Assembly: GCA_046306335.1 (NCBI GenBank)
Contig: JBKDXM010000146.1
Location: 1-16,858 of the forward strand
Reading direction: 5' to 3'
Source of the DNA: UBA2386 sp046306335
GTDB lineage: Bacteria; Planctomycetota; UBA1135; UBA2386
DNA length: 16,858 nt
This document shows positions 1 to 8,565 of the stretch, piece by piece. The notes under the pieces are model-generated. The model ran no database searches. It was not told the DNA's origin and was given only the letters and a program-made list of their open reading frames with translations. How positions within the stretch are numbered: position 1 is the stretch's first letter; each line of letters opens with the position of its first letter. Made by a program: the position numbers and the translations under genes.

Positions 1-1
1 G

Positions 2-787
2 CTGCACATCGTCGAACGTGGCGCGTACGAAGTCGCAGGCCGCACCGTGCGCTTCGCGGCCGAGCAGGCCGCGGCCGTGGCGCGCACGCGGCACTACACG
101 CCGGCCGATTGCGCCGCGCTCGCGGCGTGTCCAGCGCCCGCACCCGAGGTGCAGGTCGTCGCCGGCACGACGCAGGAAGTCGCCTGCCGACTGGCGGCGA
201 CGTCGGCGGCGCGCGTCAGCGTGCTCAACTTCGCGTCGGCGGTGAGCCCCGGCGGCGGTTTCCTGCGCGGCGCGCGGGCGCAGGAGGAAGACCTGTGCCG
301 CTGCTCGGGCCTGTACCCGTGCCTCGTGGCGTGCAAGCCGTACTACGACGCCAACTGCGCGCACGACTCGTCGCTGTACACCGACCACGCGATCTTCAGC
401 CCGGCGGTGCCGTTCTTCCGGGTCGCCGACGCGGGCAGCCTGCTGCCGGAACCGTTCTTCGTCGCGGTGATCACGGCCCCGGCGCCGCACAGCGAGTGGT
501 TCCTGCGCGACCAGCCGGGGGCGACGGACGCGCTGGCGGCGACGTTCCTGCGCCGGTGGCGCAACGTGCTGCGCATCGCGCGCCACCAAGGCACGCAGAC
601 CCTCGTGCTCGGCGCGTGGGGCTGCGGGGCCTTCGGCGGCGATCCACGCATGGCGTCGGCGACGGCGCAGCAGGCGCTCGCCGCGGACGGCGGCGGGATC
701 GCGCGCGTAGTCTTCGCGATCCCGCGCGGCAATCGCCAGAGCGACGCCAACCTCGCGGCCTTCGAGGCGACGTTCGGGGCGGGCTGA
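2..787 (+). CDS. TIGR02452 family protein (microbial PARG-like), 5' truncated
   Basis: Likely a bacterial poly(ADP-ribose) glycohydrolase-type macrodomain that releases ADP-ribose from modified targets. The frame is open from base 2 with no stop. The in-frame residues before the GTG at 47 (LHIVERGAYEVAGRTV) resemble the family's usual N-terminal stretch, so the true start lies left of the window and GTG 47 is not the start. Visible motifs are NFASAVSPGGGFLRGARAQ followed by EE, which contains the PARG signature GGG-X7-QEE with the catalytic glutamates, then LCRCSGLYPCL, the segment AIFSPAVPFFR, and near the end LVLGAWGCGAFGGDP. All are in the expected order and spacing. The protein ends with TGA at 785-787. 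No neighbour suggests a toxin-antitoxin pairing, but the upstream side cannot be seen. Family assignment is confident. The substrate is inferred from the family. Confidence 0.9.
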   Translation: MHIVERGAYEVAGRTVRFAAEQAAAVARTRHYTPADCAALAACPAPAPEVQVVAGTTQEVACRLAATSAARVSVLNFASAVSPGGGFLRGARAQEEDLCRCSGLYPCLVACKPYYDANCAHDSSLYTDHAIFSPAVPFFRVADAGSLLPEPFFVAVITAPAPHSEWFLRDQPGATDALAATFLRRWRNVLRIARHQGTQTLVLGAWGCGAFGGDPRMASATAQQALAADGGGIARVVFAIPRGNRQSDANLAAFEATFGAG

Positions 788-990
788 CCCGGCGTGCGCC
801 GGCGCAGCGAAGCGACGGCTGCGGCAGCGCCGCCGTCCCTACCGCCGCACGAACCCGGTGCGCGACCCGCCGCCGGGCGCGGCGGGCCACGGCGCGTGAG
901 GGCCGGGCAGTTACCGGGCGTCGTATGCGGCCTATCGCCGAGGTCCCCTCTACCCGCTCGCAGCCGCCTCGACGGCTGGCCACCAAACCC
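788..990. other. Intergenic, no feature recognised
   Basis: About 200 bases between two plus-strand genes. Frames here give Arg/Ala-rich shadow translations. No hairpin with a T-tract and no convincing promoter boxes were seen. Confidence 0.5.
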
Positions 991-3426
991 ATGAAGCACG
1001 AGTTCCTCGCGTCCAGCGGCGTCGTGTTCGCATTCACCGTCGCCAACCTCCCCGCGCAATGCGGCATCGACGTCCGGGAGCTAGCCACACCCGACAACCT
1101 CGATGGCCTGATCCGAGCCAGCATCGAATGGGACCGCGACGGCGCCGGTCCGCTGCCGCCCGAACTGGTGATCGCCGGCACCTTCAACACGATCGGCGGC
1201 GTGCTGGTGAAGGGCATCGCGCGGCTCGATCCGGCCGCCGGCTGGCAGCCGCTTGCGTCAGGCCTCGGCGGCGCAGCGTCCTCCCTCGCCATCGACGCCA
1301 ACAACCACCTGCTCGTCGGCGGCGCGTTCGGGACGGCCGGCGGCGTCGCCGCGCCGCGCATCGCGCGCTTCGACGGCGCGCAATGGCATCCGCTGGCCAG
1401 TCCGCCGCCGGCTCTGGTCGGCGAGGTCACCGCCATGGCGCGCCACGGCGCCGCCGACCTGGTCTTCGTCGAGACGGGCCAACTGCGCCGCTTCGACGGT
1501 TTCACCGTGAGCGCCATCCCGCTCACCGGCCTGACGACGGCGGGCGTCGCCGCCGACGTCGCGCGCATGCCCAACGGCGACACGCTGCTCGGCGGCCAGT
1601 TCAGCGCCGTCGCCGGCGTGACCGCGCGCCACGTCGCCGTGCTCAGCGCGGCGACCGGCGCGTGGAGCGGCTTCCCAGGCATCCTCGACCAGGGCGTGAC
1701 CGACGTCGAACCGCTGCCCGGCGGCGGCTTCTACGCCTTCGGTCCGTTCACCAGCCTGAACGGCTCGCCCGCCGAGCACGTCGTCAAGTGGACCGGCGCG
1801 ACGTGGACGACCTGCCCGGCGCTCGGCCCGGCGTACGCCCAGGGCACCAAGGGCTTCGCCGACGCCGCCGGCGAGCCGGTCGTCGCGTCGCTCGGCGGCG
1901 TCGCGCGACTGGTCGCCGGCGCGTGGCAAACGCTGATCCCGAGCAACGCGTTCATCTACCACGGCCGCGGCCTTGCGAACGGCGCGCTGCTCTTCGGCCA
2001 CCTCGGCACGGCCTCGGCGACGCGGCCGGCGTACGGCTTCTTGTGGGCCAATGGCGGCGAGACGCCGATCTACACCGGCATGGGCAACGAGCCGACCGCA
2101 GGTTGCCGGCTCGCCGACGGCTCGCTGGTGGTGTATGTGCGCTCCAACACTGCGACCGCGCACGTCAACGGCGTGCCGGCGCCGGGCGGCTTCCTGAAGT
2201 CGCAGGGCGGGACGTGGCAGGCGCTGCCGACCGGCCCGGCGCCGCGCGCGTTCTCGACGGCGGTCACCCGGATCAACGGCATCTATCCCGAAGCCAACGG
2301 CGACCTGATCGTCGTCGGCAGCTTCACGCAGATCGGCGGGCTCGCGATCGCCGGCGTCGCGCGCTTCAACGGCGTGACGTGGCATCCGGTCGTGTCCGGC
2401 AACGTCGAGTACCACAGCTCGGTGCGCCTGCGCGACGGCAGCATCATCGTGGGCAACTCCGGGGGCGGCTGGCGCATCGTCAACGGCGCGCTGCAGCCGG
2501 TGTTCACGCTGCCGGTGGGCGCCATGGCGAAGATGGCCGCCGACCCGTTCACCGGCGGCCTCGTGGTGATCAAGACGGAGATCTTGCCGCCGCCGCAGCG
2601 AATCTCGGTGGACGGCTACCTCGGTGCGCCGACGCCGGTCCCGGCCATCTTGCCGCTCAGCAGCGCCCAGGGCATCACCGTGCTGCGCGACGGCCGCATC
2701 GTCGCCGTCGGCGGGTCCAACACCAGCACTCAGCGGGGCTTCGTCTACGACTCGACAGGCTGGTCGCCGCTGCCCGGCGGGCCGACCGACACGCTGCGCG
2801 GCGTCGCAGCGCTGCCCGACGGCAGCTACGTGGTCGTCGGTGGCCTGCCGATCGGCGCACAGGGTGCGATCGCGCCCGGCGCAGCCCGGTGGGACGGCGC
2901 GCAGTGGCTGCCGTGGCTGACGGGACGCTTGCCGAACCTGGTCGACTTGGGCGAGGGCAGCGTGCTGCTGATGAGCGACTTCGCGAGTTCGTCGCCGCTG
3001 CGTGGCGCCTTCGCGATCGCAGCCGCGACGTGCCCGGCGTCGACGGCGGCGATCCCCGCGGGCTGCACGACGACCTCCGCGACGCTGGCCGCCAGCGCGC
3101 CGTGGAGCGGCCAAGCGCTCGTCACGAGCGCGACCGGACTGGCCTGGCCGAGCCTCGCGGTGTTCGTCACCGGTCTGCAGGCCGCGAACGTGCCGCTGGC
3201 GAGCCTGTTCGCGACGGCGCTGCCGGGTTGCACGCTGTGGACGCAGCCCGACGTGTTGACGGCCGCGTTGGCGTCGAACGGCGTCGCCGAGAACACGATC
3301 GCGCTCCCGAACAGCCCGGCCGTGGTCGGCGCGGTCTTCCGCCAGCAGTGCGTGGCGTTCGCCACGACCGGCCTGCCGACGGTCGACGCCACCCAGGCGC
3401 TGCAGTTCGTCGTCGGCAGCTACTGA
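991..3426 (+). CDS. Secreted beta-propeller-like repeat protein with planctomycete-type C-terminal module
   Basis: Predicted exported protein of 811 aa, function unknown. The open frame extends far upstream, but that part is Arg-rich shadow. I chose ATG 991 because it begins a short signal-peptide-like segment (basic MKH, hydrophobic residues about 5-20, then NLPAQ before Cys). The body repeats a unit of the form V(G/A)G.F...GG....(I/V)ARFDG..W.PL..G. Copies lie near residues 60, 107, 199, 249, 440, 570 and 614. This is the pattern of delta-60/kelch-like repeats that fold as beta-propeller blades. From about residue 680 the repeats stop. A Cys-containing linker leads to a terminal beta-rich module with PGCTLWTQPDVL and IALPNSPAVVGAVFRQQ. 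That module resembles the ends of the proteins at 15176-16237 and 16627-16858. No catalytic residues are apparent. A role in surface display or binding is a guess. Confidence 0.8.
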   Translation: MKHEFLASSGVVFAFTVANLPAQCGIDVRELATPDNLDGLIRASIEWDRDGAGPLPPELVIAGTFNTIGGVLVKGIARLDPAAGWQPLASGLGGAASSLAIDANNHLLVGGAFGTAGGVAAPRIARFDGAQWHPLASPPPALVGEVTAMARHGAADLVFVETGQLRRFDGFTVSAIPLTGLTTAGVAADVARMPNGDTLLGGQFSAVAGVTARHVAVLSAATGAWSGFPGILDQGVTDVEPLPGGGFYAFGPFTSLNGSPAEHVVKWTGATWTTCPALGPAYAQGTKGFADAAGEPVVASLGGVARLVAGAWQTLIPSNAFIYHGRGLANGALLFGHLGTASATRPAYGFLWANGGETPIYTGMGNEPTAGCRLADGSLVVYVRSNTATAHVNGVPAPGGFLKSQGGTWQALPTGPAPRAFSTAVTRINGIYPEANGDLIVVGSFTQIGGLAIAGVARFNGVTWHPVVSGNVEYHSSVRLRDGSIIVGNSGGGWRIVNGALQPVFTLPVGAMAKMAADPFTGGLVVIKTEILPPPQRISVDGYLGAPTPVPAILPLSSAQGITVLRDGRIVAVGGSNTSTQRGFVYDSTGWSPLPGGPTDTLRGVAALPDGSYVVVGGLPIGAQGAIAPGAARWDGAQWLPWLTGRLPNLVDLGEGSVLLMSDFASSSPLRGAFAIAAATCPASTAAIPAGCTTTSATLAASAPWSGQALVTSATGLAWPSLAVFVTGLQAANVPLASLFATALPGCTLWTQPDVLTAALASNGVAENTIALPNSPAVVGAVFRQQCVAFATTGLPTVDATQALQFVVGSY

Positions 3427-3481
3427 AGCACGGCGGCCACGGTCCCGGCGGCCGGCGGCGCGGTCGCCGCGGCCCCGCGCG

Positions 3482-6367
3482 TCACGACGGGTCGCCGGCG
3501 CCGGCAGCGGCGCCGAGCGCGGGGCGGGCCGCCGCCGCAGCGTCCGCCGCGCCCGGGGCCGCCGGCAGCGCACGCAGCGTGGCCATGCCGAGCATGCCGA
3601 CCACGTAGACGCCGAGCGCCACGTAGAACACGTTGGAGAAGCCGATCGCCATGCTGAGCACGATGCAGAAGATCGAGCCGAACACGCTGAAGAAGGCGTT
3701 GACCGCCCAGCCCCACGGCACGAGCTGCGGGCAGCGCGCTTCAACCGCGCGCATGCCCGTCGGGAACGGCATGCCGAGCGCGAGCCCGGTCGGCACCAGC
3801 AGCAGCACGACCACCAGCATGCGCGCCCACAGCGGCGCGCCGAGCAGCAGCGGCAGCAGGTGGTTGACGGCGAGCACGTCCAGCAGGACGACGGCGACGA
3901 TGGCGAGCAGGATCCACAGCAGGTGGCGGCGGCCCACCACGGCGATGCGGCCGGCGAGCAGCGAACCGAGTCCGGCCGACGCCAGCAGGCTGACCAGGAC
4001 CAGCGACAGCGCGTAGGTCGGGTGGCCGAGGAAGATCACCAGCTTCTGCATCAGCGCGATCTCGATCAGCATGAAGCCGAGGCCGAGCGCGGCGAAGTAG
4101 AGGAAGAAGCGCGTCGCGCCGGGCCGGCGCGCGCCATCGCGCTCCAGCTTGCGCAGCGGCAGGAAGATCAGCAGCGCGGCCAGCAGCAGGATCTGCGCCA
4201 TCGAGCCGAGCAGCACGAGGTGGCCGACGGGGAAGTCGGTGTGGTAGTTGAACAGCGTGTCCTGCTGCGTCCGGCTGCCGCCGCCGAACCACGCGGTGAC
4301 GCGGTCGGCGAGCGCCGACCAGCGGTAGTAGTTGAAGAAGAAGGGCCGGTCGTCGGTCGAAGGCGAGACGTCGAACTCGTAGCCGGCGAGGAACGCCGCG
4401 CGCGCGGCGTCGTCGCCGCGCAGCAGGGTGGCGAAGTCGCGCCGGGTCGCCGCGAGGTACTCGACCTGGGCAGCGAAGCTGGCGCGCTGGCCGGCCAGCA
4501 GCTGCAGCGCGGCGGCGGCCGTCGCCGGCGCCTGCAACGCCGGCGGCAACTGCTCGGCGGTGACCGGCTGGCCCTTGGCGACGGCGGGCGCCAGCGCCGC
4601 GAGCGCGTCCCAGGCCGCTTCGACCGCCGCCGGATCCGCGCCGACGCCGGGCAGCGCGGCGACCTGCGGCAGCATCCCGACGCGCTGGCCGGCGAACCAC
4701 GTCGGCTCGGGCTCGCCGACGGCCGCCGGTGATTGCAGCGGATCGAAGATCAGGCCGACGAAGCCCTGCCGCCGCGCGAAGTCGCGCAGCGCCTGCACCT
4801 CGGCGGCGGTGAACGGCGACTGCTTGAGCATCGTCGACGCCCAACCGAGGCCCTGGAACACGCAGACGTGCGCGGCGGGGTCGGCGACGCCGAGTCCGCG
4901 CAGCGAGCTGACCGCGATGTTGGCGAGGCGCAGCGTCTCGCGCGACTTCTTCGGCGCGCTCTCGATGAAGCGCGACCACGTGACGACGCCGTCCGGGTTC
5001 AGGTGCGACCAGAAGTCGGCCACCGCCTCGACGGTGTACAGGTAGCTCTCCGACAGCGTGTAGGCGCCCGTGCTGAGCGCCGTGTACGAGTCGACGCCGC
5101 TCATCTGGATGACGTCGTACTTGGCGTCGTGCGAGCGCAGCCACGCGCGGCCTTCGCTGTTGACGAGCTCGATGCGGTCGGCGAACGGCCCGGGCTCGTC
5201 GAACAGCCCGCCGAGGTAGTCGCGGTGGCGCTCGGTGACCATCTCGATCATCGCGGTGTTCAGCTCCACCGCGGTGACGTGCTTGGCCCCGTTGGCGAGC
5301 GCGACCATCACGTCGACGCCGCCGCCGACGCCGATGACCATGACCTGCTGGTCCTTCTTGCCGGCGGCCCGGTGCACCACGTACGCGGTCGCCGCCTGCG
5401 TGTCGTCGAGGAACGGGAAGGAGTCGAGCTTGGCCGCGTCCTTGAACAGCATCGTCGGCGCGGTGCCGTCCTGGGCGACGCCGCGGGCCTCGATCAGCCG
5501 CTGGTCGACGCGGCCCTGGTCGCCGCCGATCATGGGCGGCGAGGGGATGCTGGGCCCGACCTGCACCTCGGCGGTGGCGCTGTAGATGCGTTCGCGCTCG
5601 GCGCGTTGGCCGGCCAGCGCCCCGCGCTGCTCGGCCTCGCGCAGCAGGACCTCGGCGACCAGCGCTTCCTTGCCGGGCGCGAACGGCACGCGCCAGTCCA
5701 TCGCCGGCACGCCGAGCGCCGGCGCGCCGCCGGCGAAGCCGATGCCGAGCCAGCCCGCGAGCGCGAGACCCGGGACGGTCAGCAGCAGGTAACGCCAGCC
5801 GACACCGAGCCCGAAGCAGAACGCCGCCAGCAGGCCGAACGAGCCCGCCAGGACGACGGTCGCGGAGCTGCCGTACCACTTCATCAGCAGCACGCTGAGG
5901 CCGGCACCGCAGGCGCTGCCGACGAGGTCGGCGAAGTACAGGCGGTTGACGCTCTGCACGTGCCGCGTCAGCGCGAGGCCGATGCCGAGTCCGCCGAGCA
6001 GGAACGGCACGAAGATGATCAGGTAGACGAAGAACAGCGCGAGGAAGTTCTGCTTCTGCTCCCACACCGCGAGGCTGTCGATGCGCACGAGCGTCGCGAA
6101 GCAGAACGCCAGCACGACGCTGACGCCGTAGCCGAGGCTGGTCCACACCAACGCGCGGTCGGCGGCGCGCTCGGTCGCGCCGAGCCGCGTGGCGGTCAGC
6201 AGGCTGCCCGACGCGCCGAAGCCGAGCAGGCCGATCGAGATCACCATGTAGGTGAAGTGGTGCCACATCATGATCGCGAAGACGCGGGTCAGCGCGATCT
6301 CGAACAGGATGACGGACAGCCCGAGGCAGAAGATGCCGGCGAGGGTCGACTTCTTGGTGGCTGTCAT
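3482..6367 (-). CDS. Membrane-embedded spermidine synthase-like protein
   Basis: 961-aa protein with three parts. Residues 1 to about 215 hold some six hydrophobic helices, including LFEIALTRVFAIMMWHHF near 21-38. A soluble Rossmann core lies around 340-470. About 700-935 is a second membrane block of roughly six helices. The core shows the SAM/aminopropyl-donor motif VMVIGVGGGVDVM (342-354), the acidic residue of VELN (368), NSEGRAWL (403-410) and YTLSESYLYTVEAVADFW (436-453), as in spermidine-synthase folds. The usual catalytic DxxD reads SGVD (423-426), so the first Asp is replaced by Ser. Ordinary putrescine aminopropyl transfer is therefore doubtful. Such fused membrane proteins are common in planctomycetes and proteobacteria, and their substrates are mostly unknown. 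ATG 6367 directly precedes the first helix. No Shine-Dalgarno is visible. It ends 55 bases from the convergent gene stop at 3426. Confidence 0.85.
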   Translation of the reverse strand: MTATKKSTLAGIFCLGLSVILFEIALTRVFAIMMWHHFTYMVISIGLLGFGASGSLLTATRLGATERAADRALVWTSLGYGVSVVLAFCFATLVRIDSLAVWEQKQNFLALFFVYLIIFVPFLLGGLGIGLALTRHVQSVNRLYFADLVGSACGAGLSVLLMKWYGSSATVVLAGSFGLLAAFCFGLGVGWRYLLLTVPGLALAGWLGIGFAGGAPALGVPAMDWRVPFAPGKEALVAEVLLREAEQRGALAGQRAERERIYSATAEVQVGPSIPSPPMIGGDQGRVDQRLIEARGVAQDGTAPTMLFKDAAKLDSFPFLDDTQAATAYVVHRAAGKKDQQVMVIGVGGGVDVMVALANGAKHVTAVELNTAMIEMVTERHRDYLGGLFDEPGPFADRIELVNSEGRAWLRSHDAKYDVIQMSGVDSYTALSTGAYTLSESYLYTVEAVADFWSHLNPDGVVTWSRFIESAPKKSRETLRLANIAVSSLRGLGVADPAAHVCVFQGLGWASTMLKQSPFTAAEVQALRDFARRQGFVGLIFDPLQSPAAVGEPEPTWFAGQRVGMLPQVAALPGVGADPAAVEAAWDALAALAPAVAKGQPVTAEQLPPALQAPATAAAALQLLAGQRASFAAQVEYLAATRRDFATLLRGDDAARAAFLAGYEFDVSPSTDDRPFFFNYYRWSALADRVTAWFGGGSRTQQDTLFNYHTDFPVGHLVLLGSMAQILLLAALLIFLPLRKLERDGARRPGATRFFLYFAALGLGFMLIEIALMQKLVIFLGHPTYALSLVLVSLLASAGLGSLLAGRIAVVGRRHLLWILLAIVAVVLLDVLAVNHLLPLLLGAPLWARMLVVVLLLVPTGLALGMPFPTGMRAVEARCPQLVPWGWAVNAFFSVFGSIFCIVLSMAIGFSNVFYVALGVYVVGMLGMATLRALPAAPGAADAAAAARPALGAAAGAGDPS

Positions 6368-6550
6368 CGGCGTGGAGCGGGCTCGGCGGTGGCGACGCGG
6401 GGCGTGCCGGCGCGGCGAAGGATCTTCGACGTGGCCGCCATTGCGGCAAAGGATATTGCGCGCCGCGCGACCCGGCGGCCCGCCGCGCCGTCGCCGTCCC
6501 GCGGCGGGACGCGCGCGATGGCATGGCCGCCGCGCGCGGTCGTTCGGCCC

Positions 6551-6594
6551 GCGAATCCACGCACTGGACCGGCGCGCGGCCCGTGACGCAGACT
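6551..6594 (+). repeat. Intergenic repeat, copy A
   Basis: About 44 bases matching 8329-8372 in the same orientation. Both begin GCGAATCCACGCAC, share CGGCGCGCG in the middle and end TGACGC, with only a few substitutions between them. This copy ends a few bases before the stop codon of the lipoprotein gene (minus strand) and lies about 185 bases upstream of the large membrane protein gene. It has no coding potential that I can see. Confidence 0.6.
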
Positions 6595-6595
6595 C

Positions 6596-7219
6596 CTAGT
6601 CCGGGATGTACGGCAGCGTCGGCGGCCGCTTCTCGCCGTCGTCGCCCATCAGGTCGACGAAGGCGAAGCCGAGCAGGAAGTCGGCGAACTCGACGACGTT
6701 GAAGCCGACGCGCGCGCCGACGAACACCGGCACGACGCCGACCTCGACGCCGAACAGGTCGGCGATGCGGCGCTGCGGCGACAGCACGAACGGGTAGCGG
6801 CCGTCGAGGTCGAAGACGTCGCCGACACCGAGGTACGCACGCACGTCCTGGAAGCTCTGCGGGTCGGCAGGGTGGTTGCCGAGCGAGCTGGTGGCGAACA
6901 ACTGGCCGAGCGGCGCGCGCCACAAGAACGGCCCGAGCGTCGTGAACGGCACGCCCATGCCCTGGCGCGTCAGCGTCTCGCCGGGCGTCTGCCAGAACGT
7001 GTCCTTGCCCCAACCGGCGTCGGCGATCCACGCGCCGAGCGCGGCGTCGAGCGGGCCGAGCTTGGCTTCGAGCGCGCCGCCGAGCGCGCCGTCGTGCCAA
7101 CGGTAGAGGAAGCTGTCGTCGAGGTCGGCCGCGCGCGTCTGCCAATACGCGCAGCCGGGCAGCGCGGCGGCGACGGCGAGCGGCAGGAGGCGGGCGAAGC
7201 GGCGGGCGGCGCAGCGCAT
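6596..7219 (-). CDS. Putative exported lipoprotein, function unknown
   Basis: 207-aa lipoprotein if ATG 7219 is used. The frame is open for 73 more codons upstream, but that stretch is Arg/Gly-rich shadow. ATG 7219 starts a classic lipoprotein signal: basic MRCAARRFAR, hydrophobic LLPLAVAAA, then the lipobox LPGC, with Cys about residue 20. The mature part begins AYWQTRAADLDDSF and ends with a beta-strand-rich stretch (VEVGVVPVFVGARVGFNVVE, then FADFLLGFAFVDLMGDDG). Alternating small and hydrophobic residues suggest a beta-sheet protein at the outer membrane. The layout resembles a widespread group of uncharacterised lipoproteins that share a G.R.G.N..E..DFLLGF..(I/V)D..GDD ending. It is divergent from fabG across 221 bases in which no clear promoter was seen. 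The molecular function is unknown. Confidence 0.75.
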   Translation of the reverse strand: MRCAARRFARLLPLAVAAALPGCAYWQTRAADLDDSFLYRWHDGALGGALEAKLGPLDAALGAWIADAGWGKDTFWQTPGETLTRQGMGVPFTTLGPFLWRAPLGQLFATSSLGNHPADPQSFQDVRAYLGVGDVFDLDGRYPFVLSPQRRIADLFGVEVGVVPVFVGARVGFNVVEFADFLLGFAFVDLMGDDGEKRPPTLPYIPD

Positions 7220-7440
7220 CGACGCGACGGTACCGCGACGTGGCGGGAGCGGCCACGCGCGGGCGCTGCGACCGCAGGGACCGGCCGGCCGTCGCCAGGG
7301 GCGCGTTCGGCCCCCACCCCGACGGTTCGCCCGGTCGTCGTTGCGGCCGAAGCTCCGCCGCGACCGCGCCGTCAGTCGTTGCGCCCGCCGACCGGCCAGC
7401 CCTACAACGGCGGCGCGGCCGCCCCGCCGCGCTCCCACCC
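7220..7440. other. Divergent intergenic region, no site recognised
   Basis: Must hold start signals for the minus-strand lipoprotein gene and plus-strand fabG. It is very GC-rich, and no near-consensus -35/-10 pair or strong Shine-Dalgarno was found. Confidence 0.4.
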
Positions 7441-8181
7441 GTGACCACTTCGCCCCCCATCGTCCGTCGCGCGCTCGTCACCGGCGGCAGCCGCGGCATC
7501 GGCGCCGCCGTCTGCAAGCGCCTCGCCAGGCAAGGCCATCCCGTCATCGTCAACTACCGGCGCGACGCGGCGGCGGCCGCGGCGGTCGTCGACGAGATCG
7601 CGCGCGCCGGCGGCGAAGCGGTGGCGGTCGCGTTCGACGTCGCCGACGGCGCGGCGACGGCGGCGGCGCTCAAGGAACTGCTGAAGGACCCGCGCCCGAT
7701 CGGCATCGTCGTCAACAACGCCGGCGTCACCGCCGACGCGGCGTTCCCCGGCATGAAGAAGGAGCAGTGGGACGGCGTGCTGCAGACGACGCTCGGCGGC
7801 TTCTTCCACGTCACGCAGCCGCTGGTGATGCCGATGGTGATGCAGCGCTGGGGCCGCATCGTCAACATGGCTTCGCTGTCGGCCGTGCGCGGCAACCGCG
7901 GGCAGGCCAACTACGCCGCCGCCAAGGCCGGCCTCGTCGGCGCGACCAAGACGCTCGCGCTCGAAGTCGCCAAGAAGGGCGTCACCGTCAACGCGCTCGC
8001 GCCCGGGCTGATCGCCACCGAGATGATCGCCGGCGTGCCAGACCAGATGGTGCAGCAGATCCCGATGCAGCGGCTCGGCGCGGCGGACGAGGTCGCGGCG
8101 CTGGTCGCGTTCCTGTGCACGGAAGAGGCCGGCTACATCACCGGCCAGTGCATCGGCATCGACGGCGGCTTCGGGGTGTGA
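7441..8181 (+). CDS. fabG: 3-oxoacyl-ACP reductase FabG-type SDR
   Basis: 246-aa short-chain dehydrogenase that should reduce 3-oxoacyl-ACP with NADPH in fatty-acid or polyene-type chain synthesis in the cytoplasm. GTG 7441 gives the normal FabG length. Longer in-frame starts add only Arg-rich sequence. Motifs: cofactor loop TGGSRGIG (14-21), NNAG (92-95), catalytic Ser145 in MASLSAV, and Tyr158 and Lys162 in NYAAAKAG. The family's structural Asn before the catalytic region (ETNL in E. coli FabG) is Thr117 here (QTTLGG). The segments PLVMPMVMQRWG and IPMQRLGAADEVAALVAFL recall the FabG paralogues of aryl-polyene clusters (ApeQ-like), which suggests a secondary rather than the housekeeping reductase. 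No ketosynthase, ACP or dehydratase gene lies nearby, so the pathway is open. Confidence 0.93.
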   Translation: MTTSPPIVRRALVTGGSRGIGAAVCKRLARQGHPVIVNYRRDAAAAAAVVDEIARAGGEAVAVAFDVADGAATAAALKELLKDPRPIGIVVNNAGVTADAAFPGMKKEQWDGVLQTTLGGFFHVTQPLVMPMVMQRWGRIVNMASLSAVRGNRGQANYAAAKAGLVGATKTLALEVAKKGVTVNALAPGLIATEMIAGVPDQMVQQIPMQRLGAADEVAALVAFLCTEEAGYITGQCIGIDGGFGV

Positions 8182-8263
8182 GCGGCGGCGCGCACCGCGT
8201 GCGACCGGCCAGGGGTCTGCGTCACGGCAGGCCACGCCGCCCGGCACGCGCCTTCACGTCCGG

Positions 8264-8304
8264 GAGCTCGACAGCGAGCTCAGGCGAATCCGCCGATTCG
8301 CCTG
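8264..8304 (+). terminator. Perfect 10-bp hairpin downstream of fabG
   Basis: CAGGCGAATC, loop CGCC, GATTCGCCTG (8281-8304) forms a perfect stem. Just before it two GAGCTC copies (8264-8269, 8276-8281) can pair as well. It lies about 100 bases after the fabG stop. No T-tract follows, so it would be an unusual intrinsic terminator. It may instead protect the 3' end of the transcript. Confidence 0.4.
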
Positions 8305-8328
8305 CGGTCAGAGGCTACGTCCCGAACG

Positions 8329-8372
8329 CGAATCCACGCACCGGATCGGCGCGCGTCCTTTGACGCCGGGTC
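8329..8372 (+). repeat. Intergenic repeat, copy B
   Basis: Second copy of the element at 6551-6594, same orientation, starting GCGAATCCACGCAC and ending near TGACGC. It follows the 8281-8304 hairpin and lies about 190 bases before the next gene. Confidence 0.6.
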
Positions 8373-8529
8373 CCATGTGCGCGCCGCGAGGCATGGCGAC
8401 GGCGCACGCCGCAACGCCCGGCACGGTGCCGCCGTCAGGGCGCTGGGGCGCATCCTGCCGACGTTCGCCCGCCGGTGGCGCGTTGGCGCGAGCCGGCGAG
8501 GGGCTCAGCCCAGCACGCCGTCGACGCGC

Positions 8530-8560
8530 TACCATCGGCGCCCCCGCTAGCCCCACGGAG
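8530..8560 (+). promoter_or_regulatory. Possible -10 box and Shine-Dalgarno for the 8566 gene
   Basis: TACCAT at 8530-8535 resembles a sigma70 -10 box, but no good -35 box is found at the expected distance. GGAG at 8557-8560 sits five bases before ATG 8566. It is one of the few clear ribosome binding sites in the window and supports that start. Confidence 0.35.
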
Positions 8561-8565
8561 TCCCG

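Noticed and set aside
1..787. PARG-like protein as the antitoxin of a DarT-type toxin pair
   Set aside because: No DarT-like gene follows it, and the upstream side is outside the window. TIGR02452 proteins are often solitary.
1258..7553. Very long minus-strand frames (for example 1258-3744 and 3741-7553) opposite or beside real genes
   Set aside because: Their translations are Arg/Ala/Pro/Gly-rich with no motifs. They are GC-driven shadows of the propeller protein, the membrane protein and fabG.
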